Positions 1 through 7,201 are shown, counted from the stretch's first letter. The stretch: 8,411 nucleotides of DNA from Chitinophagales bacterium (GCA_020631035.1 JAHDIA010000241.1:1-8411); one strand, 5' to 3'. The notes: generated by a model from the letters alone, not told the origin. Numbers and translations are program-made.

Positions 1-1
1 C

Positions 2-256
2 TTAGCGACCATATTTTTTTGTTAGTTCTTGGGTTAAAATCTCTTTATAATCTAGCTGTTTATCTCCTTTAATTATGCCTCTTAATCTTTTGACTCTTGG
101 AGATAATTCTTCTGTTTTTAACACTGGTCTATCATTTGTTATAAGTTTAAAATAATTCTCTACAAGCTCCGAAAGACTATAGCCTTTTTCCTTTGCGTAT
201 TTCTTTGCAACTTCAATTACTTCTTTTTCTATTGTCAAGGTTAACTTGGTATTCAT
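2..256 (-). CDS. DUF6364-type small protein, probable antitoxin
   Basis: This 84-residue protein begins MNTKLTLTIEKEVIEVAKKY and continues with GYSLSELVENYFK. A short beta strand (KLTLTI) followed by two helices is the layout of DUF6364 proteins, which are ribbon-helix-helix-like and in Bacteroidota usually precede a PIN-domain toxin. Family assignment is from recalled pattern, not a search. I chose the ATG at 256 rather than an in-frame TTG at 271, because the TTG lies inside a good -7 promoter box (269-276) and the DUF6364 pattern starts at MNTK. The stop codon is three bases from the window edge, so any toxin partner, expected immediately downstream on the minus strand, is outside view. 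The C-terminal half is charged (KRLRGIIKGDKQLDYKEIL), as in regions of antitoxins that bind the toxin. Autorepression through the palindrome at 298-307 is plausible. Confidence 0.85.
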   Translation of the reverse strand: MNTKLTLTIEKEVIEVAKKYAKEKGYSLSELVENYFKLITNDRPVLKTEELSPRVKRLRGIIKGDKQLDYKEILTQELTKKYGR

Positions 257-268
257 TGTTTTTTCTTT

Positions 269-300
269 CAAATATACGTGTTTGCCTTAACAATATCAAC
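269..300 (-). promoter_or_regulatory. Bacteroidota-type promoter of the DUF6364 gene
   Basis: On the minus strand, TATATTTG (276 down to 269) matches the Bacteroidota -7 consensus TAnnTTTG. GTTG (300 down to 297), about 20 bases upstream, could serve as the -33 element. Transcription would start only a few bases before the ATG at 256, giving a very short leader and arguing against the TTG start at 271. Confidence 0.55.
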
Positions 301-307
301 ACGTGTT
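276..307. promoter_or_regulatory. Palindromic candidate operator
   Basis: AACACGTGTT at 298-307 is a perfect 10-base palindrome. Its half ACGTGTT recurs at 276-282, which also makes an inverted repeat with AACACGT at 298-304. The copies flank and overlap the -33 and -7 boxes of the DUF6364 gene, as expected for an operator bound by a dimeric antitoxin. They also lie upstream of the divergent gene at 415. The binding protein is inferred, not shown. Confidence 0.45.
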
Positions 308-322
308 ATTTTCTTATGGTGA

Positions 323-330
323 TAAATTTG
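323..330 (+). promoter_or_regulatory. Possible -7 box for the DUF1028 gene
   Basis: TAAATTTG matches TAnnTTTG on the plus strand 84 bases before the start codon at 415. No convincing -33 TTG is found 19-21 bases upstream, so this is weak. An overlapping alternative is TTGCA (328-332), six bases, TTCTTATATTTA (339-350). It loosely resembles the paired motif found upstream of the two minus-strand genes at the other end of the window. Confidence 0.3.
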
Positions 331-414
331 CATAGCTTTTCTTATATTTACACATATACAATGTAATTAAATGCAAAATGCAAGTTTGTAAGTAGCATAA
401 AAACGTCCTACAAT

Positions 415-2688
415 ATGAAAACAAAGTTACACTTTCTAAACATTGCTCTCAGCTTCTTACTCTGCCTGTCCCTCCACGCACAACACACCTTTTCCATCGT
501 TGCTGTTGATACCGAAACAGGGGAAGTGGGCAGTGCAGGAGCAACTTGTCTAGACGCTGGTGCCTCGATCATCAGTGGCATTGTGCCTGGTAAGGGAGCC
601 ATCAATTCGCAAGCTCTGGTTTGTATACCCGAAAACCTCAATTTGGTCAAAGGATTGGGGCTGATGGAAGATGGGCTTTCGCCTGAAGCAATATTGGAAG
701 CACTCCTAGAAGAAGATGTTTGCCCAGCCGAAGACAACAACTACCGCCAATATGGGATAGTCGACTTTGATGAAAATATGGAGCCTAGAGCCACCGCCTA
801 CACTGGTTCCAATGCCGAAGATTATGCCAATCATATCATTGGTTCTAATTACGCCATTCAAGGCAATATTTTATTGGGTCCCGAAATCTTGACAGGCATC
901 GAAGAAGGATTTCTCAATACCGAAGGGACACTAGCAGAAAAATTAATGGCTGCCCTACAAGGGGCCAATGTGGTTGGAGCCGACACCCGTTGCGCTCCCA
1001 ATGGTACGTCTTCCGCTGGGGCATTTTTACGAGTCGCTTGTCCACTCGAAGATGAAGAATGTAGCAATGTGTATTTGGATGTATTTTATCTTCCCACAGG
1101 TGTTGAACCCATTGACGAATTGCAAGCTTTGTTTGACGATTATTTTGCCAATCCACCCAATGCTGCCCCTAGCAATGATGAATGTGTAAATGCAACTCCC
1201 ATCAATTTATCAGAGGATGAAGCTACTTGTACTCCCACAAGTGTCAATCTCAATGGAGCCACAGAGTCTTTTGTTCCAGTGACAGGCTGTGACAAAGACA
1301 AAGTTTTCTCTGATGTCTGGTTTCAATTTGATACGCCCGCTGAATTGCCTTTGGAGGGCATTGTCATCAGTGCCAATATCAATCCATTTAGTGCCAGTGA
1401 TGTTGATGCAGTAGGATTTGCTTTGTATGAAAGTTGTAGTGCCGATGCTTTTTATACAGCCTGTTTGGATACAGACGAAGGAAGTGATACTTTGTTTGTT
1501 GCCTCCGAATGTTTGAGTGCTGCCACAATGTATTATCTCAAAGTAATGGGTGGGCAAAGCTATTGGTACGAAGATGGAACCTTGGAACTCTGTGTCTATG
1601 CTCAAAATGAAATAAGTAGTCCTCCTATTTTATGGGGTGACAATACGGGTGAAGGAGATTTTGCCGAAGGTTTGAACGATTGGACAACTGTGGGAATTTC
1701 TGCCGAAAATGCTGTTTGGCAATGGACTGAGAGTGGTACATTTTTTAGCTTGGTTCCTTCAACTATTGCTTCTAAAAGCAGTTGCAATGGAGCGGTTGTT
1801 TTCCATAGCGAGTACATTAGTACTGGTGGGTTTATCGATAATTTTCCTTCAGGCCCCCCACCCTATCAAGCCAATATTGGGGAATTGATTTCTCCTGTGA
1901 TTGACTTGAGCGATGCGGTTGAGCCTATGCTTCAATTTACCCAAAGTTTTGCTGGACTCAATGGCAACCAAAACCACAATAGCGATTATCCTCCCTCACA
2001 AAGAGGTGCTTTGTTTTCCTATTCGACAGATGGGGGGGACTCTTGGTCACTGCCTGTATCCATCAATGACGACTTTGCGCCCAATGAATTTAGTTCTGAA
2101 AACGATCAAAAGGAAATAGACATTCTACAATTGGCTGGATTCGAGCAAGTACAGTTAAAATTTATTTTTGATGGAGATTTTTATTTTTGGATGATAGACG
2201 ATGTACTAATTGTCGACCCTGAATATATCGAACCACCTGTCAACCCCACTGATACCATTGTTGTGGTAGATACTTTGGTCGTAATTGACACCATTGAGGT
2301 GGTCGTCACTGATACGATTGTGATTACGGATACCATTGAGGTAATAATTAATGACACCATTGTAATGAATGATACAGTCGTGGTCAATGATACAGTAGTC
2401 ATTTATAGCACCATCAACATCCCTAGCATTCACAAATTTAGTGTACAGCTCCTACAAAACCCTATAGAAGAAGTCCTCAATGTTCAAATAAACAATCTTA
2501 CTCCTAGCAATAAAGCTAAAATTTCCATCTATGATTTTACTGGAAAATTATTGCATTCTGAACAATACAATCTTGGCAATGAAACGAATTACCAAAAACG
2601 TTTAGACCACTTGGGTACTGGCATCTACTTTTGCAAAATTCATTTAACTGATGGTACAACAAAGGTCTTGCGATTTGTTAAAAATTAA
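415..2688 (+). CDS. Secreted DUF1028 protein with T9SS sorting domain
   Basis: The 757-residue product starts with a signal peptide (about 1-22, hydrophobic core LNIALSFLLCLSLHA). Residues 24-245 form a DUF1028 domain starting HTFSIVAVDTETGEVG, with later GIVPGKGAINSQA and ANVVGADTRC. DUF1028 is grouped with Ntn-hydrolase-like folds, to my knowledge without an established reaction. Cleavage after A22 would leave the conserved T/S near the new N-terminus. Residues about 254-396 form a Cys-containing beta domain with the DVWFQFDTP pattern common in secreted Bacteroidota proteins. Residues 405-602 look like a jelly-roll/MAM-like domain ending MIDDVLIVDPEY. A V/I-x-D-T repeat linker covers 611-664, and a type A T9SS sorting domain (about 670-757) holds QNPIEEVLNVQI, ISIYDFTGKLLHS and GTGIYF. 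The start is preceded by A-rich sequence without Shine-Dalgarno. It is a stand-alone gene, divergent from the DUF6364 gene. Substrate is unknown. Confidence 0.95.
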   Translation: MKTKLHFLNIALSFLLCLSLHAQHTFSIVAVDTETGEVGSAGATCLDAGASIISGIVPGKGAINSQALVCIPENLNLVKGLGLMEDGLSPEAILEALLEEDVCPAEDNNYRQYGIVDFDENMEPRATAYTGSNAEDYANHIIGSNYAIQGNILLGPEILTGIEEGFLNTEGTLAEKLMAALQGANVVGADTRCAPNGTSSAGAFLRVACPLEDEECSNVYLDVFYLPTGVEPIDELQALFDDYFANPPNAAPSNDECVNATPINLSEDEATCTPTSVNLNGATESFVPVTGCDKDKVFSDVWFQFDTPAELPLEGIVISANINPFSASDVDAVGFALYESCSADAFYTACLDTDEGSDTLFVASECLSAATMYYLKVMGGQSYWYEDGTLELCVYAQNEISSPPILWGDNTGEGDFAEGLNDWTTVGISAENAVWQWTESGTFFSLVPSTIASKSSCNGAVVFHSEYISTGGFIDNFPSGPPPYQANIGELISPVIDLSDAVEPMLQFTQSFAGLNGNQNHNSDYPPSQRGALFSYSTDGGDSWSLPVSINDDFAPNEFSSENDQKEIDILQLAGFEQVQLKFIFDGDFYFWMIDDVLIVDPEYIEPPVNPTDTIVVVDTLVVIDTIEVVVTDTIVITDTIEVIINDTIVMNDTVVVNDTVVIYSTINIPSIHKFSVQLLQNPIEEVLNVQINNLTPSNKAKISIYDFTGKLLHSEQYNLGNETNYQKRLDHLGTGIYFCKIHLTDGTTKVLRFVKN
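2245..2406 (+). repeat. V/I-x-D-T repeat-coding segment
   Basis: Within the DUF1028 protein, residues 611-664 contain eight Asp-Thr pairs (at about 613, 619, 625, 633, 639, 647, 653 and 659) spaced six or eight residues apart and separated by Val/Ile-rich triplets. The DNA is a degenerate tandem repeat around GATACNATTGTNGT. It links the adhesive domains to the sorting tail. Such Thr-rich linkers are commonly extended stalks, and the repeat number may vary between strains. Confidence 0.8.
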
Positions 2689-2705
2689 ACCTAATTAAAA
2701 AGGCA

Positions 2706-2739
2706 AGGTCACCGACTATTGGCGCGTTGTCGGTGACCT
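2706..2739 (+). terminator. Terminator-like stem-loop after the DUF1028 gene
   Basis: AGGTCACCGAC (2706-2716) pairs perfectly with GTCGGTGACCT (2729-2739) around a 12-base loop, starting 17 bases after the stop codon. The 3' flank is only moderately T-rich (GATTTATTCCT), so it is a good hairpin but not a textbook intrinsic terminator. A run of A on the 5' side (2697-2701) could give weak termination for the opposite strand. Confidence 0.55.
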
Positions 2740-2811
2740 GATTTATTCCTATAATGAGGTAAAAAATTGTACGTTTTTTAAATTTATTTTCACTTAGAAC
2801 AGAAGGTTAAA

Positions 2812-2985
2812 GCTTCGGACGATGGTGTCTCCCCGCTATCCGCTTTTACTCCTCGTATTGGGCGAATACAATTCGCCCTTACTGCGGGGTAACCGCTGCT
2901 ATCGGGTGTAGGATCGCCTCTTTTGGTCCTTCGTCGGTTCGTTTTGCTGTCCGCTTCGTCCTGCGCTTCTTTTCCTTGTGGTTTG
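2812..2985. repeat. GC-rich interspersed-repeat-like stretch, non-coding
   Basis: Between convergent genes, this stretch is clearly richer in G+C and CpG than its AT-rich surroundings. It has repeated pieces such as CGCTATCCGC and CCGCTGCTATCGGG, and CCCCGC (2831-2836) pairs with GCGGGG (2884-2889) around the first palindrome. I see no start site or protein pattern on either strand. It resembles dispersed non-coding repeats of Bacteroidota genomes, from memory only. Reading frames across it are compositional. Confidence 0.4.
2860..2878. repeat. Short palindrome 1, GGGCGAAT type
   Basis: GGGCGAAT and ATTCGCCC pair perfectly around a three-base loop ACA. It is followed by TTACT, close to the CTACATT flank of the later copies. 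The arms equal those of palindrome 3 but the loop differs. It sits inside the CCCCGC/GCGGGG pair. Confidence 0.8.
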
Positions 2986-3012
2986 TGGAGAAAATTCGTG
3001 AATTTTCTCTAC
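2985..3012. repeat. Short palindrome 2, GAGAAAATTC type
   Basis: GAGAAAATTC (2988-2997) pairs with GAATTTTCTC (3000-3009) around two bases. The pairing extends outward through a G-T wobble to GTG/TAC, so it ends in CTAC like its neighbours. The arm sequence is unrelated to the GGGC-type arms. Confidence 0.8.
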
Positions 3013-3025
3013 CCATTTTCGGTTC

Positions 3026-3045
3026 GGGCGAATGTTTATTCGCCC
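3026..3045. repeat. Short palindrome 3, GGGCGAAT type
   Basis: GGGCGAAT pairs with ATTCGCCC around GTTT. It is preceded by GGTTC and followed by TTACATTGTGTGC, flanks nearly identical to those of palindromes 4 and 5. Confidence 0.85.
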
Positions 3046-3069
3046 TTACATTGTGTGCGTTTCCTGTTC

Positions 3070-3091
3070 GGGCAGACACATAGGTCTGCCC
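3070..3091. repeat. Short palindrome 4, GGGCAGAC type
   Basis: GGGCAGAC pairs with GTCTGCCC around ACATAG. Flanks are CTGTTC before and CTACATTGTGTGC after. The outer GGGC/GCCC is shared with the neighbours while the inner four base pairs are replaced as matched pairs. Confidence 0.85.
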
Positions 3092-3115
3092 CTACATTGT
3101 GTGCATTTTCGGTTT

Positions 3116-3135
3116 GGGCACCCGCAGGGGTGCCC
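3116..3135. repeat. Short palindrome 5, GGGCACCC type
   Basis: GGGCACCC pairs with GGGTGCCC around GCAG. Flanks are GGTTT before and CCCTACATTATTG after. The 3' flank runs into the stop codon (TTA at 3142-3144 on the plus strand) of the minus-strand gene, so the cluster directly abuts, or has replaced, that gene's original 3' flank. Confidence 0.85.
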
Positions 3136-3141
3136 CCTACA

Positions 3142-6100
3142 TTATTGTTTGATGAATTTGTTGATGTGTTGATTGCCTTCGGTATCGGTACAAATCAACA
3201 AATACATTCCCTTGTCTAATGCTTCTATATTAATGGTATGTTGATGGGATGCTTCCAATAATGCAATGCCATGTCGTTTGCCATCAATGCCTACAATTTC
3301 TAATTGTGCTATCTTGCTTTGCACTACTGATTCTAAATTGTTTTTACTGGCATCCTCTGCCACATATGGATGATACATAAACAAATTAACGTAAGAAGTG
3401 GCTGGATTCGGATATACAAACAATTTGGTTTCGTCTATGGCTTTGTCTGACAATTCAAAATCTATGGTATTGTACACAGTATTGGTCACTACTGGTAAAT
3501 TAAAATCAAATACAATGCTTGCTCTATTTTCGATTCGAGTATGCTCTGGCAAATTTTGCTTGGGTACAATCTTAAATTGAACAAAACCATGGCTCTCTCT
3601 TTCATTTGTTGTACTGTCTGGCAAATTGATGTCTTCAAAAGTCCATTTTAAAATGCCATTGCCCGACATTTCAAAGGTGTATTCGTGACTTACTGCACCC
3701 AACTGCAAACTTGACAAATCCAATTCTGCTGGCAATGTATCTACAATATTTACCAAAGAGGCTGGATAGTTTCCTACATTCTGGAAGCGAATTTTATAGG
3801 TCAAGGTATCTGTCGGATTGATGAGGTGTGCGGGACCATAGCCCACAGGACTCACCAAAATGTCATTGGGATCTATTGCTCCTACAACTCTCTCTGTAGA
3901 CTGTGTTGTTCTACAAGAAGTATTCATATCTGACTCACTGGCTGTGATGCTTACATCAAAAGTTTTTAAATCTTCTATATTGGTGGCTAAGTCCACATAA
4001 TTTTTTAAAGAAATCACCCCTGACTCATTTACTCCCAAAGTACCAATATTCCAAGTATATTTGTTAGCACTTTGACTATCCCAAGGAATACTTGCTTCAG
4101 TTATAGATATGTAATTGTCCAAAGTCAATTCTATAACTACATTGCTCGCTGGCGCAACTCCATAATTAGAGTAACTAATACTCATCTCATTTTCAAAACC
4201 ACGACGCAAGGCAGTCACACCCAAGTCTACACATAAATCGGGCAATTGTGAGCCTGTTTGATAAGCAAAATCATTGTTGGGGTAACTCAATCCAATTCCT
4301 GAAACTGATACAGAGTGAGTATTTCCTTCTCCAGGGCATATATTGGTAAAGTTATTTGGCGTTTGTTGTCCTACATTATAACTGCCTGGTTGAAGATATA
4401 CTTTGTAATCTCCATTCTCATCGGTCATAGTATAGGTAGGTCCTGGGTAAACCTCAATAATGGTATTGGGGATGCCTGATTCTCCAGCGTCTTGTGTACA
4501 GTTGCTATTGGCGTCATAGTAAGCAGTCCCTGAAACAACAGAACCATTTTCTTCTGTGGTGATTTTCTTTTGATTGACTGCTACATTGGTTTCTGTTTGA
4601 ACATAACCTGAAGGCCATTCAATTCTGACCTCATCTATAATACTTGCATCGCCCAATCCAAAATGTTGGGTGAGGCTGTTTTGTGAGCCTGGTCCGCCAC
4701 CTGTTTGTGCCGAAACTTCCCGCATTTGCGTAACCGATTGTCCATCAATGATTGCGGTAACAAACACCTTGGCTCCTAGCGCACTTGCATTGGAATTGGT
4801 TCCTTTTAAAATCAAATTTAAATAGTTGTTGCCATTGCCATCATTGGTATATAAATAATTGCTCTCTCCACTATGGTTGGCAATGGCTATGTCCAAATCA
4901 CCATCATTGTCATAGTCCGCAGTGGCTACACCAAACGAATTGCCTTGAGGTGCTATGATGTCATTTACATTTACTTTTCTTAGCTCACCAGTTCCATCAT
5001 TCATATACATCAACTTGACCCCATCTTGGTCATTGGCAACATATAAATCTAACCAGCCATCATTGTTAAAGTCGCCCCAAGCAGAACCATGCGAATTGCC
5101 TCCACCTTGTGATACTTGACTATTTGACTGCAAAGTAAAATTACCTGAACCATCATTTTGGTATAAAAAATTGTCCTCTGCCCCTGCATTAGAAACAAAC
5201 AAATCCAAATCTCCATCATTGTCATAATCTCCAAAACTCGACCCCACTGAAGTAGCATTATCCCCCATCAATCTTTTGGTAAAACTTCTATTGCCATTGT
5301 TGATGTATAAAATATTGCTACTTTCGTAAACAGGTACAAATAAATCTTGTAAGCCATCTCCATTGACATCTGCCCAGGTTGAACCAATTGCTCTTACGGC
5401 ATCTTGTACTAAATCCCCACTTGTTATTTGTTCAAAAGTGCCATCACCATTGTTGCGGTATAACTTATTGAATTTTGTATCAAAAAAATCGGAAATGAAA
5501 ATGTCAACAAATCCATCATTGTCGTAGTCAGCAAAAGATACACTGTGGGCATAATCATCTTCTAGATTGGCAAGACTGTTATCGGATCTTGAGAAGCTAC
5601 TCCCATTATTGTTGGTATATAAAAAATTGCTATTGCCAATATTGTTGGCTACTACCACATCGTGAAAACCATCATTGTTGAAGTCTGCCCAGCTTGCGGC
5701 AACAGAACCAGCCAAATCTGTTACAATTGATTGATTGTTTACTTCTGTAAAAGTACCATTGCCATTGTTGTGATACAGTCTACTAGGAACGTTGGGGTCA
5801 TACGAAGGTACAAACATATCGTCGTAACAGTCATTGTCGTAATCTATCCAGCATATTCCCCAACTATTGTCTGCATTGTTAACAGTTGGGTCATTGGTTA
5901 CTGATGTAAACCCAGGAGACTCTGTACAATCAGGGTCCTCACCATCTACCAAACCATCACCGTCATTGTCTATGTTATCGGAACAGTCGGTTTCAAATGG
6001 TGGGAGTGCTAAAATACAATTCATCCCATCATTGTTGTTGGTTACTTGCCCATATGCAACTACTTCCATACTCAATGGATTATTGCTTCCATCAAACTTT

Positions 6101-6891
6101 ACTTGCCAAATTTCTCCAGTTCCATTGTTAGAAAAATAGCTATTGCCTTCGACATCTGACCAAGCCGCTCCAAAACCACCAGTCCCACCACCTGGAAAAT
6201 CAGCGGCAACATTGGCAGTAAGATCATTTAAATCCAATTCAATCAAATCAAAATTGCTGGACATACCATAAAACTTCTTCGTAACAGGATTGTAAGTAAT
6301 GTCTGCACATCCTGGTATGTTTTTACTATACAAATTGGTCAGGGAAAACACTTCCATTGTCAAAGGGAATTGATCCAAATCTACTTTATACAATACAGGA
6401 TTGGCTCCTCCATCAAAAGATACCCAATTGCCAAATTCATCTATATCTGCTCGATAAGTTGCTCCTTGAAAGTTATTGATGGCTCCATATACTTCTATCT
6501 CTCCACTGCTTTTAATTCTGACCATATTTCTTACCCCATTAATGGTTTTTATGCCATACATATAACCATCTTCGACATTGTAACCTGCTCCGTTGTAAGA
6601 GCCCATTTCAGAATATCCAATGTCGATATAAGTACTACTCAAAGGGTCAAACTTTTTAAGGGTGCCCGAAATCACTTGATACAAATCACTAGAACAAGTA
6701 AAAGCATCATTACAAACTGATTGACCGCTACAGTCGGGGTCCGAACAATCTGTTAATCCATCATTGTCATCGTCTATGTTGTTATTACAAATTTCGCTTA
6801 CTACTGGCGGAGTTACAGTCTCTGATGTCACCGTCAAGGAAGTCAACAATATAAATCCTAATAATAATATTTTTGTATAGCTTGATTGCAT
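3142..6891 (-). CDS. Secreted FG-GAP/VCBS propeller and ASPIC/UnbV protein, T9SS-sorted
   Basis: The 1249-residue product has a signal peptide (about 1-23, ILLLGFILLTSLTV). Two Asp-rich calcium-type segments (CNNNIDDDNDGLTDCSDPDC at 35-54 and CSDNIDNDGDGLVDGEDPDC at 303-322) bracket a beta-propeller-like region resembling DUF6923 (about 66-297). Seven FG-GAP/VCBS repeats follow, with DxDxDG loops starting at 350, 403, 455, 508, 555, 607 and 659, mostly 52-53 residues apart, as expected for a seven-bladed propeller. Then come an ASPIC/UnbV domain (about 690-782, GGGPGSQNSLTQHFGLG and VRIEWPSG), an SdrD-B/CNA-B-like domain (786-850), CARDB/DUF11-like domains (885-1147, including GAIDPNDILVSPVG, typical of a Bacteroidota domain I believe is called DUF7619) and a type A sorting domain (1156-1249, FVYPNPATSYVNL). 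It probably acts at the cell surface in adhesion or ligand binding; no catalytic residues are evident. The first loop has Cys355 where Gly is usual. Confidence 0.95.
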   Translation of the reverse strand: MQSSYTKILLLGFILLTSLTVTSETVTPPVVSEICNNNIDDDNDGLTDCSDPDCSGQSVCNDAFTCSSDLYQVISGTLKKFDPLSSTYIDIGYSEMGSYNGAGYNVEDGYMYGIKTINGVRNMVRIKSSGEIEVYGAINNFQGATYRADIDEFGNWVSFDGGANPVLYKVDLDQFPLTMEVFSLTNLYSKNIPGCADITYNPVTKKFYGMSSNFDLIELDLNDLTANVAADFPGGGTGGFGAAWSDVEGNSYFSNNGTGEIWQVKFDGSNNPLSMEVVAYGQVTNNNDGMNCILALPPFETDCSDNIDNDGDGLVDGEDPDCTESPGFTSVTNDPTVNNADNSWGICWIDYDNDCYDDMFVPSYDPNVPSRLYHNNGNGTFTEVNNQSIVTDLAGSVAASWADFNNDGFHDVVVANNIGNSNFLYTNNNGSSFSRSDNSLANLEDDYAHSVSFADYDNDGFVDIFISDFFDTKFNKLYRNNGDGTFEQITSGDLVQDAVRAIGSTWADVNGDGLQDLFVPVYESSNILYINNGNRSFTKRLMGDNATSVGSSFGDYDNDGDLDLFVSNAGAEDNFLYQNDGSGNFTLQSNSQVSQGGGNSHGSAWGDFNNDGWLDLYVANDQDGVKLMYMNDGTGELRKVNVNDIIAPQGNSFGVATADYDNDGDLDIAIANHSGESNYLYTNDGNGNNYLNLILKGTNSNASALGAKVFVTAIIDGQSVTQMREVSAQTGGGPGSQNSLTQHFGLGDASIIDEVRIEWPSGYVQTETNVAVNQKKITTEENGSVVSGTAYYDANSNCTQDAGESGIPNTIIEVYPGPTYTMTDENGDYKVYLQPGSYNVGQQTPNNFTNICPGEGNTHSVSVSGIGLSYPNNDFAYQTGSQLPDLCVDLGVTALRRGFENEMSISYSNYGVAPASNVVIELTLDNYISITEASIPWDSQSANKYTWNIGTLGVNESGVISLKNYVDLATNIEDLKTFDVSITASESDMNTSCRTTQSTERVVGAIDPNDILVSPVGYGPAHLINPTDTLTYKIRFQNVGNYPASLVNIVDTLPAELDLSSLQLGAVSHEYTFEMSGNGILKWTFEDINLPDSTTNERESHGFVQFKIVPKQNLPEHTRIENRASIVFDFNLPVVTNTVYNTIDFELSDKAIDETKLFVYPNPATSYVNLFMYHPYVAEDASKNNLESVVQSKIAQLEIVGIDGKRHGIALLEASHQHTINIEALDKGMYLLICTDTEGNQHINKFIKQ

Positions 6892-6920
6892 TATAAGTAT
6901 TTTTACATGTTAATTACAAT

Positions 6921-7020
6921 CTATATATGAGAATGTTATGCCATAATCTAACCCGATTGTTTATCAACACTTTACGGGCTTTATTTTAATTTCACCTCTC
7001 TATATTTTGTAATTGATTCC
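6921..7020 (-). promoter_or_regulatory. Upstream region P1 of the propeller gene
   Basis: On the minus strand, TGGCA (6943-6939), five bases, then TTCTCATATATAG (6933-6921) ends 29 bases before the ATG at 6891. Two further blocks lie upstream: a TTGAT-N3-CAAT motif around 6956-6967 and an AT-rich block at 6999-7020. The same three blocks, in order and at near-equal spacing, occur upstream of the 46-codon gene (8308-8404), which supports a regulatory role. The TGGCA part resembles a sigma-54 -24 element, but the expected GC at -12 is TC here, so the sigma factor is uncertain. No TAnnTTTG box is seen. Confidence 0.5.
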
Positions 7021-7030
7021 AAAATATAGA
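6999..7030. repeat. AT-rich inverted repeat upstream of the propeller gene
   Basis: TCTATATTTTG (6999-7009) and CAAAATATAGA (7020-7030) are perfect 11-base inverted arms around a ten-base spacer. The left part is also the third block shared with upstream region P2 (18 of 22 positions). It separates the minus-strand gene's upstream region from the start of the plus-strand array. Confidence 0.55.
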
Positions 7031-7053
7031 ATAACTCCTACAATTGTAATGTA

Positions 7054-7110
7054 TTGAAAATAAAAAAGAGCGATGATGTAAGAGGAAGTATCGCTCTTCT
7101 AAACCAATAA
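7054..7110 (+). pseudogene. Array unit 1, peptide without ATG
   Basis: This frame reads from TTG (7054) as KIKKSDDVRGSIALLNQ followed by TAA. KKSDD matches unit 10 exactly in phase with its AAA/AAG-AGC-GAT codons, but the upstream ATG (7049) is out of frame and stops after two codons. It is either a degenerate copy or uses TTG. Its hairpin is intact. Confidence 0.4.
7066..7098. terminator. Array hairpin 1
   Basis: AAGAGCGAT (7066-7074) pairs with ATCGCTCTT (7090-7098), extendable by a G-T pair. The loop is about 13-15 bases. A six-base A-tract precedes the stem, while the T-tract after it is only TTCT, so on the plus strand it is a weak terminator and on the minus strand a better one. Confidence 0.5.
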
Positions 7111-7138
7111 ATAAACTTAAACAAAATAAATATATCCT

Positions 7139-7186
7139 ATGAAAAATCTTTTTGTTTTAAAAGAGGGTTGTAGCTTGCTTATTTAA
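7139..7186 (+). CDS. Array unit 2, 15-residue peptide
   Basis: ATG follows the A-rich leader CTTAAACAAAATAAATATATC. The peptide MKNLFVLKEGCSLLI shares the M-x-x-L/F-F-V/L-L-K start of the array family but stops early within its hairpin. The leader's CTTAAA also precedes units 7 and 11. I do not recognise the peptide; it could be a translated leader or chance, but its start aligns with the other units. Confidence 0.4.
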   Translation: MKNLFVLKEGCSLLI

Positions 7187-7201
7187 GCCTTGCTACAACC
7201 C
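7165..7201. other. Array hairpin 2
   Basis: GGGTTGTAGC (7165-7174) pairs with GCTACAACCC (7192-7201). An inner GCTT/AAGC (7177-7180 with 7185-7188) closes a four-base loop. There is no T-tract after it, so it is a strong structure but not a standard terminator. Confidence 0.6.

Noticed and set aside
257..271. TTG start adding five residues to the DUF6364 protein
   Set aside because: The codon lies within the TATATTTG promoter box, and the family pattern begins at the ATG at 256.
291..305. GTGTTGATA shared between the DUF6364 upstream region and P1
   Set aside because: A single nine-base match in AT-rich DNA without the other shared blocks is likely chance.
408..2433. Several frames of 68-131 codons overlapping the DUF1028 gene on both strands
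   Set aside because: They are shadows of the long gene; the Thr/Val/Ile-rich ones opposite 2181-2433 merely reflect the Asp-Thr codon repeat.
2923..3219. 98-codon plus-strand frame and a 66-codon minus-strand frame across the palindromes
   Set aside because: They are made of GC-rich repeat and palindrome sequence, have no initiation region or family pattern, and the first overlaps the end of the propeller gene.
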